Of a DNA stretch of 64,000 bases, positions 34,950 through 44,559 are shown piece after piece; the first letter of the stretch is position 1; every line of letters begins with the position of its first letter. The notes below the pieces were generated by a model, which was given only the letters and a program-made list of their open reading frames with translations, made no database searches and had not been told where the DNA came from. The DNA comes from Tannerellaceae bacterium (GTDB lineage Bacteria > Bacteroidota > Bacteroidia > Bacteroidales > Tannerellaceae): contig JAISWO010000004.1 in the NCBI GenBank assembly GCA_031271045.1, positions 1 to 64,000 on the forward strand. The letters run 5' to 3'. The position numbers were made by a program, and so were the translations under genes.

Positions 34950-37076
34950 TCAATTATTGAATACGACCGCTACTCCTAACTTGAGTAGCATCGGATTAAG
35001 CGGATAGTGTGGTAAGGAGAAGTAGTTGGGCGACAGGAACGCAGAGCCGAGATTGTAAAACATAGCAAAAAAACGTGCCTGCTTCAAATGGAAATTCAGG
35101 TATCCGTTGATCAGGGGATAATTACCTATTTCTGTTTCATTCTGCAATTGAAACTGTTGGGTGGCCGGCTCGTAATAGGGCGCATAGTAGCGGGTGTGAT
35201 AATGCAGGTCGGCGCCCATTTGCAAGGTCAGCACCTTGGCGAGTTTAAAGTGGACGTATATGTTGGAGTATGCGCTGATTTGCGGGAGCGGCAGGACATT
35301 CTTTTCGCTGCTGAGTTGGTAGGCGACTTCATTCTCCCATCCGAAAGCGCGATAGCGAATATCCTGTTTCAAACGGGCGGATACGACCTGAAGGTTGTTT
35401 TCGTATTGATCGGGGAGGCCTTTCAGGTTGAAATATACAAAGTTCCGGATGTTCTCTACGCCGGCGGACAGTGTAGTGCGGGTCGATCCCAGGTGTACTT
35501 CGCCTCCGGCGTAAAACTGTTGCGTGTTTTCGAGCCTTTGGGTTTCCGGATCCCACCAGAAGTAGCGCGAATGGTGATGGCGCTGGTAAAAGGCCGGTCG
35601 TACGTTTCGGATATAGCCGTTGGCTTTGATGGAGGCTTCCTTTCCGAACAGGGGGAAGGTGGTCTGCAAATCGCCATTCACACGGAACTCTCCCAAGTCG
35701 TCGCCCAGCATGCACAATTCTCCGCGAGCATTGTAGGTGAATAAAGCTCCCCTTCTTTTCGACAGATCTGCGCCTATGTACATGGACAGTTCGTCGTGTG
35801 TTTCGGAGCGTGGATAGTCCAGATGGTCCGGTTCGGGATAGGGGCCGCTGCCATTTACTTCGTCGTACGTCAGTCCGGGTATGCGTGCGGGAAGTTGGAA
35901 TCTTCTTTTTTCGAAGGTTGCAAAGGCGGTGATTCCGAATTTGGCCCAGTCCTGGAAGCCTTCCCGCAGGGATAAGGCTAAGGTGTTTTTCAGATTCCAG
36001 GCCGAGGCTACGTCGTTCAGGCTTTCATCCAGGCCGTAGACATAGTTCGGTCTACGGCGGTTCGGATCCTCTGTTTGACCGGCGGGGGCCAGGTAGCGGC
36101 TATCGATACTGTCTGTGGGCATGTTGGAAATAAAACGCCGGCTGTTGTCTTCGTATTCGAAGGTGTGAATGAGGCTGGAAACGGGTATAAATACTTCTTT
36201 CAGGTTTCCGACTTCGTCGATTTCGCCTGTTTCCCGCGTGAATCCCAGGTTGTACCGGTGTGTGAGATAATATTGTTTGCCTCGTATGCGATTCCATGTA
36301 TCGTAGAACCTGACGGGATATTCTTTTCGGGGCACGCCTTGCCGTCCTACGACAAATTCTTCCGGATGGGTGAGATAGCGGTCGTTGGCCAATCCTCCGT
36401 TTTCATAGTTGACGAAGTTGTAGTTGCTCAGGTAGGCGTATAGTTCGTATGTATCAGAGCGATAGTTGCCAAACAGGCGATAGCTCAGCAGTTTGTTTCC
36501 GTTAGCCCAGTATTGCCCCCGGCTGTATATGTAATCCATTTCTCCGCCTACGTTGATGTGCTTGCCAAAGTTCCAGGTCAGTACTCCTTTCAGCTGGTCT
36601 TCCCTGGTAATGGAGGCTCCCATCTGGTTGTATATGATGTGGGTGTAGGGGAGTTTGGTGTCGTAGTAGTAAGCCTTTTCAGGGGTTGTGATATAATAGT
36701 CGTACGCATCGGCATAGATGAAATCGCGGGCTTCCTTACGTTCTGAAAAGATCTTTGTCTGTGCCGGCGAACCGACGTTGGCGAGATAGCCAACGGCGAG
36801 CGACCGTCCTTCCACGAGCGTGGAGTTCCCGTAATTAAACCGGTCGGTATCCATCGGGGCAACATAGGCATCTCCGATGGAGCGGGTAAGCCGGTAGGCG
36901 GTGATACGTTTGTTTTCCTGTGCGGTAGTGTCGGCAAACAACAAGCTGTCGGGTATATCCCGCGAGGCGGACGACAGATTAGACAAGGAAAAACCCCTTT
37001 GTGCGTCCCGCCCCTGCCCCCACACCGTGGCAGCAGGAACAACCAGAAAGATAAGTATGTAAAAGCAATATTTCAT
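34950..37076 (-). CDS. Putative outer-membrane porin (Porin_10-like)
   Basis: About 708 residues with a signal peptide (MKYCFYILIFLVVPAATVWG) and a long region of alternating aromatic and polar residues typical of a beta barrel, such as HINVGGEMDYIYSRGQYWAN and LFGNYRSDTYELYAYLSNYN. It resembles the Bacteroidetes putative porin family (Porin_10). The C-terminus ends GVAVVFNN, close to an outer-membrane insertion signal though lacking terminal Phe. An in-frame GTG at 37082 exists; ATG 37076 is preferred. It precedes the solute-binding-like protein by 5 bp, so they are probably co-transcribed. Confidence 0.8.
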   Translation of the reverse strand: MKYCFYILIFLVVPAATVWGQGRDAQRGFSLSNLSSASRDIPDSLLFADTTAQENKRITAYRLTRSIGDAYVAPMDTDRFNYGNSTLVEGRSLAVGYLANVGSPAQTKIFSERKEARDFIYADAYDYYITTPEKAYYYDTKLPYTHIIYNQMGASITREDQLKGVLTWNFGKHINVGGEMDYIYSRGQYWANGNKLLSYRLFGNYRSDTYELYAYLSNYNFVNYENGGLANDRYLTHPEEFVVGRQGVPRKEYPVRFYDTWNRIRGKQYYLTHRYNLGFTRETGEIDEVGNLKEVFIPVSSLIHTFEYEDNSRRFISNMPTDSIDSRYLAPAGQTEDPNRRRPNYVYGLDESLNDVASAWNLKNTLALSLREGFQDWAKFGITAFATFEKRRFQLPARIPGLTYDEVNGSGPYPEPDHLDYPRSETHDELSMYIGADLSKRRGALFTYNARGELCMLGDDLGEFRVNGDLQTTFPLFGKEASIKANGYIRNVRPAFYQRHHHSRYFWWDPETQRLENTQQFYAGGEVHLGSTRTTLSAGVENIRNFVYFNLKGLPDQYENNLQVVSARLKQDIRYRAFGWENEVAYQLSSEKNVLPLPQISAYSNIYVHFKLAKVLTLQMGADLHYHTRYYAPYYEPATQQFQLQNETEIGNYPLINGYLNFHLKQARFFAMFYNLGSAFLSPNYFSLPHYPLNPMLLKLGVAVVFNN

Positions 37077-37216
37077 AAGCACGCAAAATTAGATGAAACC
37101 CCTCAGTTTTCCAAGCGCGTGAGATAAAAATCAAGGACACCCCCGCCTCGCTTACCGCCGTACTGGAAGTACCATTGCTATCCTTGTAGCGTAAATCAAT
37201 AATTGTCTAACAATTA

Positions 37217-37366
37217 AATGGGATGCCATCCGTTATGCGGTTCGCGGAAAAATGTTTGCTTTGGTGGGCAACGACGACGAAGGACGGCCGATTATTTCCT
37301 TAAGCATACGCCGGAACAGGGTGAAGAATTGCGGAATGTGTACGATGATATTATTCCCGGATATTA
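37217..37366 (+). pseudogene. Truncated inverted copy of the MmcQ/YjbR gene
   Basis: This 150-bp stretch matches bases 575-725 on the opposite strand with about four differences, including a one-base deletion in TTATTTCCGTTAAGC (here TTATTTCCTTAAGC) that shifts the frame. It covers residues from WEAIRYAVRG to DDIIPGYY. The upstream and downstream parts of the gene are missing. The 21-bp repeat array starts directly at its 3' edge. The upstream edge lies by a small palindrome, AATTGT-CTA-ACAATT (37201-37215). The combined open frame from 37252 is a product of this fusion and is not a gene. Confidence 0.9.
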
Positions 37367-37575
37367 GTACGACTTATACTGACGTCAGTACGACTTATAC
37401 TGACGTCAGTACGGCTTATACTGACGTCAGTACGACCTATACTGACGTCAGTACAACTTATACTGACGTCAGTACGACTTATACTGATGTCAGTACAACC
37501 TGTACTGATGTCAGTACGACTTATACTGATGTCAGTACGACCTGTACTGATGTCAGTACGACCTGTACTGATTGA
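37366..37575. repeat. Tandem array, 10 units of 21 bp, inverted relative to 156-398
   Basis: Cores ACTGACGTCAGT or ACTGATGTCAGT begin at 37378, 37399, 37420 and so on to 37567, with spacers such as ACGACTTAT. This is the reverse complement of the array at 156-398. The first six or so units have the perfect core and the later ones the T variant. Both arrays stand at the 3' side of MmcQ sequence. Confidence 0.95.
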
Positions 37576-37604
37576 GTAGCAAATCTTAACCCCATGACGA
37601 CTTT

Positions 37605-38300
37605 TTATCCAATAAAAGTTGTCAATGGGACATTAAAGATCAAAAGGATTAAAAAAGTCACAAAAATAGCCAAAACAATAGCCTGTTTTTGTTTTGGGGA
37701 ATAGATTGCGGAAGGTTGAATTTTCTCTCCTACTCTTCTGTATAATTGTTTTCGTATCCGGATATAAAACACATAAACTCCACATCCCAAAAGCATACCC
37801 GCAACACACCCAAAAGCTATATCGGAAATAAAATGAACACCCAAATATATCCGTGAATAAGCCGAACATGCCGCCCAGAAAAATATAGTCACCGTAAAAA
37901 TACAGTTCCGGAATAGAAGTGACATAAATAAGGCGAAACCAAAAGCGTTGGCTGCATGACTGGATATAAAACCATAATATCCTCCCCTATATCCAAATAC
38001 AGTCTTAACCTGGTTCATAAAATCGGGATGATGTGTCGGACGAAAGCGAGAGAAAAACGGTTTGCAGAAATGAGATGCAAATTGGTCGCAAAGAGTTACT
38101 ACCAAAACAAGCGCCAATAACACTAACATTGAATCGCGCCAATTTTTCTTATATATCAATATGATTATAATTAAAACGGCTATCGGTAACCATACGGTTT
38201 TTCCTGAATATAGCCACATAAAGCGGTCCCAAAAAGGAGAATGGCTACCGTTAAGCAGGAAAAATGCTTCACGTTCATAATACAAAATTTGTTCAAGCAT
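37605..38300 (-). CDS. PAP2 family phosphatase
   Basis: A 231-residue membrane protein of the phosphatidic acid phosphatase type 2 family. The three motifs are KPFFSRFRP near residue 79, SSHAAN near residue 113, and SRIYLGVHFISD near residue 148. Several membrane segments surround them. Likely substrates are undecaprenyl pyrophosphate, phosphatidylglycerol phosphate or lipid A phosphates; sequence alone does not decide. It lies 2 bp after batE and may be the last gene of the Bat transcript. A hydrophobic C-terminus follows a basic linker. Confidence 0.88.
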   Translation of the reverse strand: MLEQILYYEREAFFLLNGSHSPFWDRFMWLYSGKTVWLPIAVLIIIILIYKKNWRDSMLVLLALVLVVTLCDQFASHFCKPFFSRFRPTHHPDFMNQVKTVFGYRGGYYGFISSHAANAFGFALFMSLLFRNCIFTVTIFFWAACSAYSRIYLGVHFISDIAFGCVAGMLLGCGVYVFYIRIRKQLYRRVGEKIQPSAIYSPKQKQAIVLAIFVTFLILLIFNVPLTTFIG

Positions 38301-38302
38301 TA

Positions 38303-39070
38303 TCAGATAAGTTCAATGTCTTTACCAGGCATCCACCCTACATTTCCATCTTCCAATTCTATTTCATTCCATTCGCCCAATGTACTTTTAATTAAAACTT
38401 TGGTGCCTTCATGCAAAATAAACAAATCTGTGCCACTCTGATTAGGTGAACTTTTTACGGTGACTGTGGGAGAAAATACAATGGCATGGGTATGGCTGAT
38501 TAGTTCACGTTTCTGATTTTTTGCAAAAATATTGGTAATAATCACACATATAAGAAATAGCAATCCCATATAAAATCCGATTTTCCGCATACGAACCCAC
38601 CGGGAAAAGAAAAACAAAAACAGGCATCCGATGAATAGTAAGAAATTGACAAGACCAATCTTGGCCCAGGAATCGACGGCACCCATATTCTGGATCAAAT
38701 CAAACCATTTTAGCAAGAAAAAATTACCTACAGGTTCTATCTTATCTATTGTCCTTTGCTTGGCCATTTCCATATTGAAACGGATATCGGTATCTCCTGG
38801 ATCCATGAGTGATGCCCGTTCATAACACAAAATAGCCGGAGCGATTTTATTGGCTTTATAATACGCATTTCCTAAGTTATAATAGACTTCGGCCGACTCT
38901 CCGTAGGTCGTTAGTATCTCTTTGTATTGTTCGATTGCTTCTATGTATTTTTCCTGTGTATAAGATTTTTCTGCTTCCTTCAGTACTTCTTCCTGGGCAG
39001 AGGCGCAGACAATACCTTGCAGACATAAAAGGAGGAAGATTCTTTTTATATATAATAGGTTTGCTTTCAT
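38303..39070 (-). CDS. batE: BatE-like TPR protein
   Basis: The 255-residue product has a signal sequence (IKRIFLLLCLQGIVCASA), two or three TPR units (KYIEAIEQYKEILTTYGESA, YYNLGNAYYKANKIAPAILC), two membrane segments (about residues 130-150 and 160-177) and a C-terminal SH3-like domain with TVKSSPNQSGTDLFILHEG. This is the BatE architecture. Bat proteins support oxygen or stress tolerance in Bacteroides, mechanism unknown. Overlaps batD by 4 bp. Confidence 0.9.
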   Translation of the reverse strand: MKANLLYIKRIFLLLCLQGIVCASAQEEVLKEAEKSYTQEKYIEAIEQYKEILTTYGESAEVYYNLGNAYYKANKIAPAILCYERASLMDPGDTDIRFNMEMAKQRTIDKIEPVGNFFLLKWFDLIQNMGAVDSWAKIGLVNFLLFIGCLFLFFFSRWVRMRKIGFYMGLLFLICVIITNIFAKNQKRELISHTHAIVFSPTVTVKSSPNQSGTDLFILHEGTKVLIKSTLGEWNEIELEDGNVGWMPGKDIELI

Positions 39071-40860
39071 ATATCCTTGTTTTTAATTGTATTTTCCATA
39101 TCACCAATCGCTTCAATCGTCAGTTTATACAGTTTGTCCATAGCCGGGGCTTGAGCCGGGGCATAACGGGCAAATTCACCAATATTTAGAATATCCATAA
39201 ATTCCCGTATTAGTGATTCGTCGACTCCGTATTTTGTTAGCTCCACTTCCACATTGTCTTTCGTCAGGCTCGACTGTGGAATGTTCAGTTTGTCGCTCAG
39301 ATAACCCCAAAGAGCGCGAAGTATTTCTTCAAAAAATGCCTCTTCTTTATTTTCGTGCATCAGTTTTCCGGCATTCTTCAAACGACGTACTGCCATCTTA
39401 TTAGCCTTTTTCGTGCGTACTAAAGCGATATTAGCATTTTCCCTTACCTGTTTGCGGTAAATAAAGAAAAAGACGATAAAAAGCAGTGCAGGCACCCAAT
39501 AACACATATAATACATGAATGAACCGAAGAAAAGTTCTTCTTTGGAGATAAAGTTAATTCCTTTCACTTTTAAATAATGGATATCCTGACCTATGAATCT
39601 GACATTTTCACGGTTGCTGAAGTTGGAAACAACCGGATTGTCATTTTCACTCTCCTTCCCTTTTTCTACATGCAGAGTATATGGTCCAGACAATAGAGTC
39701 TTGTACAAACCCGTTTTGGTGTCAAAATAAGAGAATTGTATCTCCGGGATCTCAAAATCTCCTGCATAGCGGGGAATAGCCATATAATCAATGGTTTTAC
39801 TTCCATTACGGATATTGTTTTCGATTTTTGGATCATACACATCGAAATCATTCGGGAAAGTCACTCCCGGACTTTTGAGTACTTTTAGGTTCCCATTTCC
39901 TGATATATTCACTTTGATGGTAACGGCTTCGTTTGTCTTCACATTCGAAGAACTAATGCTTGATGTCATAGTAAAATTCCCCACTGCATTGGAATACGAG
40001 GCGGGTTTCCCTGAAGGGAGAGGAGCCACATCAATCGTTACGGGTGAAGTGTATATAGACTTATTTACAGACTGATATGCGTCAAAGAATTCGTCAAAAA
40101 AACTAAGTTGTTTTCGCTGTGTACGTATGCGCACGGAAACATCAAACCGACCGGCTTCAATGATTATTTTACCTGAACGCTGTGGATATAAGATCGTTTG
40201 TTTTAACACAACCATTTGATAGTTAGAACCATTGTAATTTTCCAATGTCCACTGTTTCTCTGTGGGTAACTCGACCTCTTGTGCCAAAAAACCTTCAAAT
40301 TCAGGGAATTTTACATCTTTTATTCCCTCCACTTGCAGATTCTTTGAATACAGTTTAAATGTAACCTGAAAACCTTCCTGTTCATATACATTTCGCTTAG
40401 ATACCTGCATGACAACAAACAGGTCTTTATCGCTCAGTCCAGGTGAAGCCGCTTGACCTTGTGCCTCGCTTGCCTGATCGGGGGGAAGGACTTTGATACT
40501 TAACCCATTGGATGTATAATTAGAATTATTCACATGGATAGTTGCTGGAGATATGGTGAATGTTCCTTCTTTTTTAGCCACCAGAACATATGTATAAGTA
40601 ACCGTTGTTTCACTGCTACTTTGTCCATTGACATATCGTATGTTGTGAGCCACGGAAGAAGACGGGCCGTATAAAATATCAAAATCGGGCATTTCCTGGA
40701 TTCGCAGGTCTTTGCCTTCAGCATTCAATATATAAGTAAGCTGGAATTGTTGCCCCACTACAACAGCAGCAGGAGCTTCCGCTTTAAATACAAGATCCGC
40801 AGCCTTTGTCGCAACTCCTATTGTTAAGAATAAAATGAATAAGAAAACCAATTTCCTCAT
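39067..40860 (-). CDS. batD: BatD family protein
   Basis: A 597-residue envelope protein with a signal peptide (LVFLFILFLTIGVATKAA), several beta-sandwich (oxygen tolerance) domains with segments such as GQQFQLTYILNAEGKDLRIQ and TVTYTYVLVAKKEGTFTISP, a membrane segment near residue 440 (FMYYMCYWVPALLFIVFFFI) and a cytoplasmic tail. It matches BatD in size and layout. It overlaps batE by 4 bp and follows the fused batB/batC gene by 24 bp. Confidence 0.92.
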   Translation of the reverse strand: MRKLVFLFILFLTIGVATKAADLVFKAEAPAAVVVGQQFQLTYILNAEGKDLRIQEMPDFDILYGPSSSVAHNIRYVNGQSSSETTVTYTYVLVAKKEGTFTISPATIHVNNSNYTSNGLSIKVLPPDQASEAQGQAASPGLSDKDLFVVMQVSKRNVYEQEGFQVTFKLYSKNLQVEGIKDVKFPEFEGFLAQEVELPTEKQWTLENYNGSNYQMVVLKQTILYPQRSGKIIIEAGRFDVSVRIRTQRKQLSFFDEFFDAYQSVNKSIYTSPVTIDVAPLPSGKPASYSNAVGNFTMTSSISSSNVKTNEAVTIKVNISGNGNLKVLKSPGVTFPNDFDVYDPKIENNIRNGSKTIDYMAIPRYAGDFEIPEIQFSYFDTKTGLYKTLLSGPYTLHVEKGKESENDNPVVSNFSNRENVRFIGQDIHYLKVKGINFISKEELFFGSFMYYMCYWVPALLFIVFFFIYRKQVRENANIALVRTKKANKMAVRRLKNAGKLMHENKEEAFFEEILRALWGYLSDKLNIPQSSLTKDNVEVELTKYGVDESLIREFMDILNIGEFARYAPAQAPAMDKLYKLTIEAIGDMENTIKNKDI

Positions 40861-40884
40861 ATGCCACTATTTTAGATTATTCTG

Positions 40885-42597
40885 TTACCACTCTTTATCT
40901 GTTCTCCGGCGCTGTTGTTGCTCTGCTTGCACCTTTTTCACTTTATCTTGTGTCTCTTTCTCGTCCTGCAGGAAGGCATCCAATATCTGTTGAGCATTAT
41001 CTTGACTCATCTGTTCATTAGGCTGCTGTTCTTCCTGTGATTTGTTTTCTTTCTGATCATTTTGCTGCTGCTGTTGCTCATCTCCCTGATTCTGATTCTG
41101 TTGGTCTTGATTTTGATTATTATCTTGATTCTGGTCTTGATTTTGCTGGTCATTGAGCAGTTTTTGCGCTAATGCCAGATTATAGCGTGTTTCATCGTCT
41201 TTCGGATTCAAACGAAGCGACTGTTTATACGCTTCCACACTTTTTGCATATTCTTTGTTCTTCATACCTATATTTCCCAGATTATGAAACACCTGTGCTA
41301 AGCGAGGTGCGTTTATTGATTTATCATTCAATAATTTTTGGCTTTGCCCGGCAATTAATTGATATTGTTCGGCTGCTTCGGGGTATTTCTCCTGTTTATA
41401 AAGTGTATTTCCAAGATTAAATGTGCCTTCCGTCGAACGAGGGTTTATTTCAAGACTTTTGCGATAGGCAATTTCCGATTCGGTAAATTTCGCACTCTGG
41501 TATAATTTATTTCCTTCACGTATGTTTTTGCGTTCTCCCTTTTGGGCGAACATCATTCCCGAACAAAGGAGAAATGCGGCCGAGAATAATTTTATTTTTC
41601 TGAATATTCTGCTTTTTCTGTCTAATGTCAGAAACTCTACCACCAAAAGGAATAAGGCAATCCATGCAAGGGTTTGAAATTGTTCGTCATATTCGGAATA
41701 CACTTTGCTGTCCACTTCCGATTTAGTCATTTTGGCAATCTCGGCTTGTAATGCTCTCAAGGCAGAATTTGTGTTATCTACACGGACATACAGACCCTTG
41801 CCTGTTGCTGCAATTTCCTGGCACATTTGTTCATTTAGCTTGGTAATCACAACATTTCCTTCTTTGTCTTTCATAAAATTGTTGTTATTTCCAATAGGAA
41901 TAGGTGAACCATTGGGTTGTCCCATTCCTACAATATTGATGCGGATTCCTTTCTCCGCAGCCTTTTGAGCAGCGCCAATCGCATCATCCTCATGGTTCTC
42001 GCCGTCGGTAATCAGAATAATAGTTTTATCTGAATTTTCATTTGGCGTAAAAGATCTGATAGCCAAATTAATCGCTTTGCCAATAGCTGTTCCTTGAGAT
42101 GAAACCATACTGGGGTTTATAGAAGACAGGAACATTTTGGCCGAAATATAGTCGGAGGTTATGGGCAGTTGAGTAAATGCATCTCCGGCGAAAACAATAA
42201 GCCCTACTTTATCATTCATGAATCCGTCAGTCAGACGCGATAACATCTGTTTAGCTTTTTCCAAGCGATTGGGAGACACATCTTCAGATAGCATGGAATT
42301 GGAAACATCCAGACACACCATAATCTCCACTCCCTGACGCTTTACGGTTTCCAGTTTAGAACCAAACTGAGGCCCGGCTATAACAAAAATCATGACCGTA
42401 ATAGCGCCAAACAGTAACCAAAACTTCCAATGCTGGCGTTTATACGATACTTCAGGCATCAGTTCAGCCAATAATTCCGGATTTCCATATTTTTTCAATG
42501 CTTTTTTCTTCCTTACAATTGCATATATATACAACATAATCAATACGGGAAGTACCAAAAGCAAATACAAATAATCTGGGTTTGCAAAACGAAACAT
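40885..42597 (-). CDS. batB: BatB-BatC fusion: VWA domain plus TPR protein
   Basis: A 570-residue protein. Residues 1-330 are BatB: two N-terminal membrane helices, a von Willebrand A domain with MIDAS DVSNS at 97-101 and TDGEN near 198, and a membrane helix at 311-324. Residues 334-352 (KIKLFSAAFLLCSGMMFAQ) look like the signal peptide of BatC. TPR units follow (TFNLGNTLYKQEKYPEAAEQ) and then a Gln/Asn/Asp-rich tail from 483 to the end. In Bacteroides batB and batC are separate genes. ATG 42597 (MFRFANPDYLY) matches batA-type starts; the upstream in-frame start adds no conserved residues. Confidence 0.9.
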   Translation of the reverse strand: MFRFANPDYLYLLLVLPVLIMLYIYAIVRKKKALKKYGNPELLAELMPEVSYKRQHWKFWLLFGAITVMIFVIAGPQFGSKLETVKRQGVEIMVCLDVSNSMLSEDVSPNRLEKAKQMLSRLTDGFMNDKVGLIVFAGDAFTQLPITSDYISAKMFLSSINPSMVSSQGTAIGKAINLAIRSFTPNENSDKTIILITDGENHEDDAIGAAQKAAEKGIRINIVGMGQPNGSPIPIGNNNNFMKDKEGNVVITKLNEQMCQEIAATGKGLYVRVDNTNSALRALQAEIAKMTKSEVDSKVYSEYDEQFQTLAWIALFLLVVEFLTLDRKSRIFRKIKLFSAAFLLCSGMMFAQKGERKNIREGNKLYQSAKFTESEIAYRKSLEINPRSTEGTFNLGNTLYKQEKYPEAAEQYQLIAGQSQKLLNDKSINAPRLAQVFHNLGNIGMKNKEYAKSVEAYKQSLRLNPKDDETRYNLALAQKLLNDQQNQDQNQDNNQNQDQQNQNQGDEQQQQQNDQKENKSQEEQQPNEQMSQDNAQQILDAFLQDEKETQDKVKKVQAEQQQRRRTDKEW

Positions 42598-42611
42598 AAG
42601 CCTTTTTATTT

Positions 42612-43598
42612 TTATGGAATATTTCTCAATAATGTATTTCTTAATAAGAACTCTAAAAGCAGTAGGACAAAGATTAGCAAAGCCCATTCTTTATATTCTT
42701 CCTGTTTTTTGCTGAATTCTTGCACGCTGATTTTTGTTTTCTCCATTTGGTCAATCTCATCATAGACACTTTTCAGACTGGCATTATCAGTTGCGCGAAA
42801 ATATTGTCCACCTGTTGTGGCGGCAATCTGCTTTAGTGCAGATTCATCAATTTCTACCGGAATATTCTGATATTGAATACCAAAAGCCGTCTGAAACGGG
42901 TATGGCGCCACACCTTTTGTCCCTACGCCTATGGTATAAATCCGAACACCAAATGCTTGGGCTATGTCGGCAGCAGTTACGGGAGCGATTTCGCCCATAT
43001 TGTTCGAACCGTCTGTAAGGAGAATGATTACTTTGGATATGGCTTGACTGTCTTTTATCCGGCTAACAGCATTGGCAAGTCCTAATCCGATAGCTGTTCC
43101 ATCGTTTATCATGCCGCTTTTTATGTCCTTAAAAAGATTTAGTAATACTGTATGGTCTGTAGTTAGTGGGCATTGAGTAAAACTCTCTCCCGAAAAAACA
43201 ACCAAACCAATATTATCATTTGGCCTTCCGTTGATGAAAGATGCTGCTACATCTTTGGCTGCTTCCAGACGGTCGGGTTTTAAATCCTGAGCCAGCATAC
43301 TGCTTGATATATCCATTGCCAGCATAATATCAATCCCTTCCGTCGATGAGTTTTGCCAACTGTTCGTTGATTGGGGACGTGCCAGTACAAAAATCAGAAA
43401 AGCAATGGCAGTCATACGCAAAATAAAGGGTAAATGCCTCAGATAAATTTTATAGGAAGTTGCACCTGACAAAGAGAAGGCCTGTGATGAAGAGATTTGC
43501 AAACTGGCCTGACTTTTACGTAGTTTCCAGATATACCATCCTATCAGTGGGATGAGCAATAACAACAAATATAAATAAGTAGGATTTGCAAATATCAT
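42612..43598 (-). CDS. batA: BatA: VWA domain membrane protein
   Basis: The 328-residue protein begins MIFANPTYLYLLLLLIPLIG with two membrane helices, then a von Willebrand A domain with MIDAS DISSS near residue 96 and TDGSNN near 197, and a final membrane helix near the C-terminus. It pairs with BatB; both VWA domains keep the metal-binding residues. It overlaps the gene upstream by 4 bp. Confidence 0.93.
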   Translation of the reverse strand: MIFANPTYLYLLLLLIPLIGWYIWKLRKSQASLQISSSQAFSLSGATSYKIYLRHLPFILRMTAIAFLIFVLARPQSTNSWQNSSTEGIDIMLAMDISSSMLAQDLKPDRLEAAKDVAASFINGRPNDNIGLVVFSGESFTQCPLTTDHTVLLNLFKDIKSGMINDGTAIGLGLANAVSRIKDSQAISKVIILLTDGSNNMGEIAPVTAADIAQAFGVRIYTIGVGTKGVAPYPFQTAFGIQYQNIPVEIDESALKQIAATTGGQYFRATDNASLKSVYDEIDQMEKTKISVQEFSKKQEEYKEWALLIFVLLLLEFLLRNTLLRNIP

Positions 43599-44557
43599 GA
43601 CTGTTCTTGTGTTAAAGTTGTCTCTATTTCTATTTGCTTAGTTTGATTTACAAACAAATAGGCATTCATCATACTTAAATCGTTTTCATCCGGTAAGGGA
43701 TTCAGCTTGGCAAACTTGACAAAGTCGGCCAACTGAAGAATCTGTTTCAGATTTTCGTATACGGAATCTGCTTCGTTTTCTCTGCGAATAATCGTCAGTA
43801 TTTCAGTGGATGTCATCTCCATAGCATTGATACCAAAACGATCGACTATATATTTACGCAATGTATCCGTCACTTGGGTGTAGTATTCCTTACTGCGTCC
43901 CTGCTGCCAAAGTTTTTGCTGCTTGATCCGGTCTAAATTCCTGATAGCTTGCTCATGAGGAGGGAGTAAAGGCTCTTCTTTTCCAAACAGAATAATAGGT
44001 TTGTGATTCCTGATACGCTGGATAATATATCCTGCCACGCATATCAAGAATAAGACAATTAATGCGCTAAAGATAATCGGATAGTAATCGGCCAGCACAA
44101 AAGGAGGCCTCCAGACATTTCTGATATCGTAAAATTCATCGGGTTCATCTGTGTTTACGGGAAAAGTCGATACTTTCAATGCTACCTGATTCGAATAGAT
44201 TGTATCTGCTTCATCAATTACTTTTACCGGAGGCAAAAGATATAGAGACGAATCGAACGAGGTGATTAGTAAATCTTGCTTTATCAAAAGGCGGTCATTT
44301 TCTATGACAGACGAATCCGGCTTATAGATATACAGCACTTCTACTCCATGCATCAGTGTGTCATTGGGGATCACTATTTGCACATTCTTGTCTTTATCTG
44401 TGGTTACAGCCAAATGCAAAAGCGTTTGTTCGCCTATCAGTATAGCCGCAGAATCTATTTTCACATCTATCAGGGTTTGGGCAAATGTCGTTCCTCCAGA
44501 TAATAAGATATGAAGTAAGACAAGCAACTGAATACTTTTCTTAGCTATCTTGTGCAT
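43595..44557 (-). CDS. Bat-operon membrane protein (DUF4381-like)
   Basis: A 320-residue protein with a signal peptide (IQLLVLLHILLSGGTTFA), an extracytoplasmic beta domain (residues about 30-150), one membrane helix near 165-185 (YYPIIFSALIVLFLICVAGY) and a cytoplasmic helical part (LRKYIVDRFGINAMEMTSTE). It occupies the place of the unnamed protein between the DUF58 gene and batA in Bat operons. No catalytic motif is visible. Confidence 0.85.
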   Translation of the reverse strand: MHKIAKKSIQLLVLLHILLSGGTTFAQTLIDVKIDSAAILIGEQTLLHLAVTTDKDKNVQIVIPNDTLMHGVEVLYIYKPDSSVIENDRLLIKQDLLITSFDSSLYLLPPVKVIDEADTIYSNQVALKVSTFPVNTDEPDEFYDIRNVWRPPFVLADYYPIIFSALIVLFLICVAGYIIQRIRNHKPIILFGKEEPLLPPHEQAIRNLDRIKQQKLWQQGRSKEYYTQVTDTLRKYIVDRFGINAMEMTSTEILTIIRRENEADSVYENLKQILQLADFVKFAKLNPLPDENDLSMMNAYLFVNQTKQIEIETTLTQEQS

Positions 44558-44559
44558 GT

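Noticed and set aside
37252-37575. Open frame starting MFALVGNDDEGRP and ending in TTYTDVS repeats
   Set aside because: Frame-shifted remains of the MmcQ gene running into the repeat array; treated as a pseudogene plus repeat.
1-37604. Mobile element carrying the MmcQ-repeat cassette
   Set aside because: No transposase, integrase, terminal inverted repeats or target duplication could be found at either copy.
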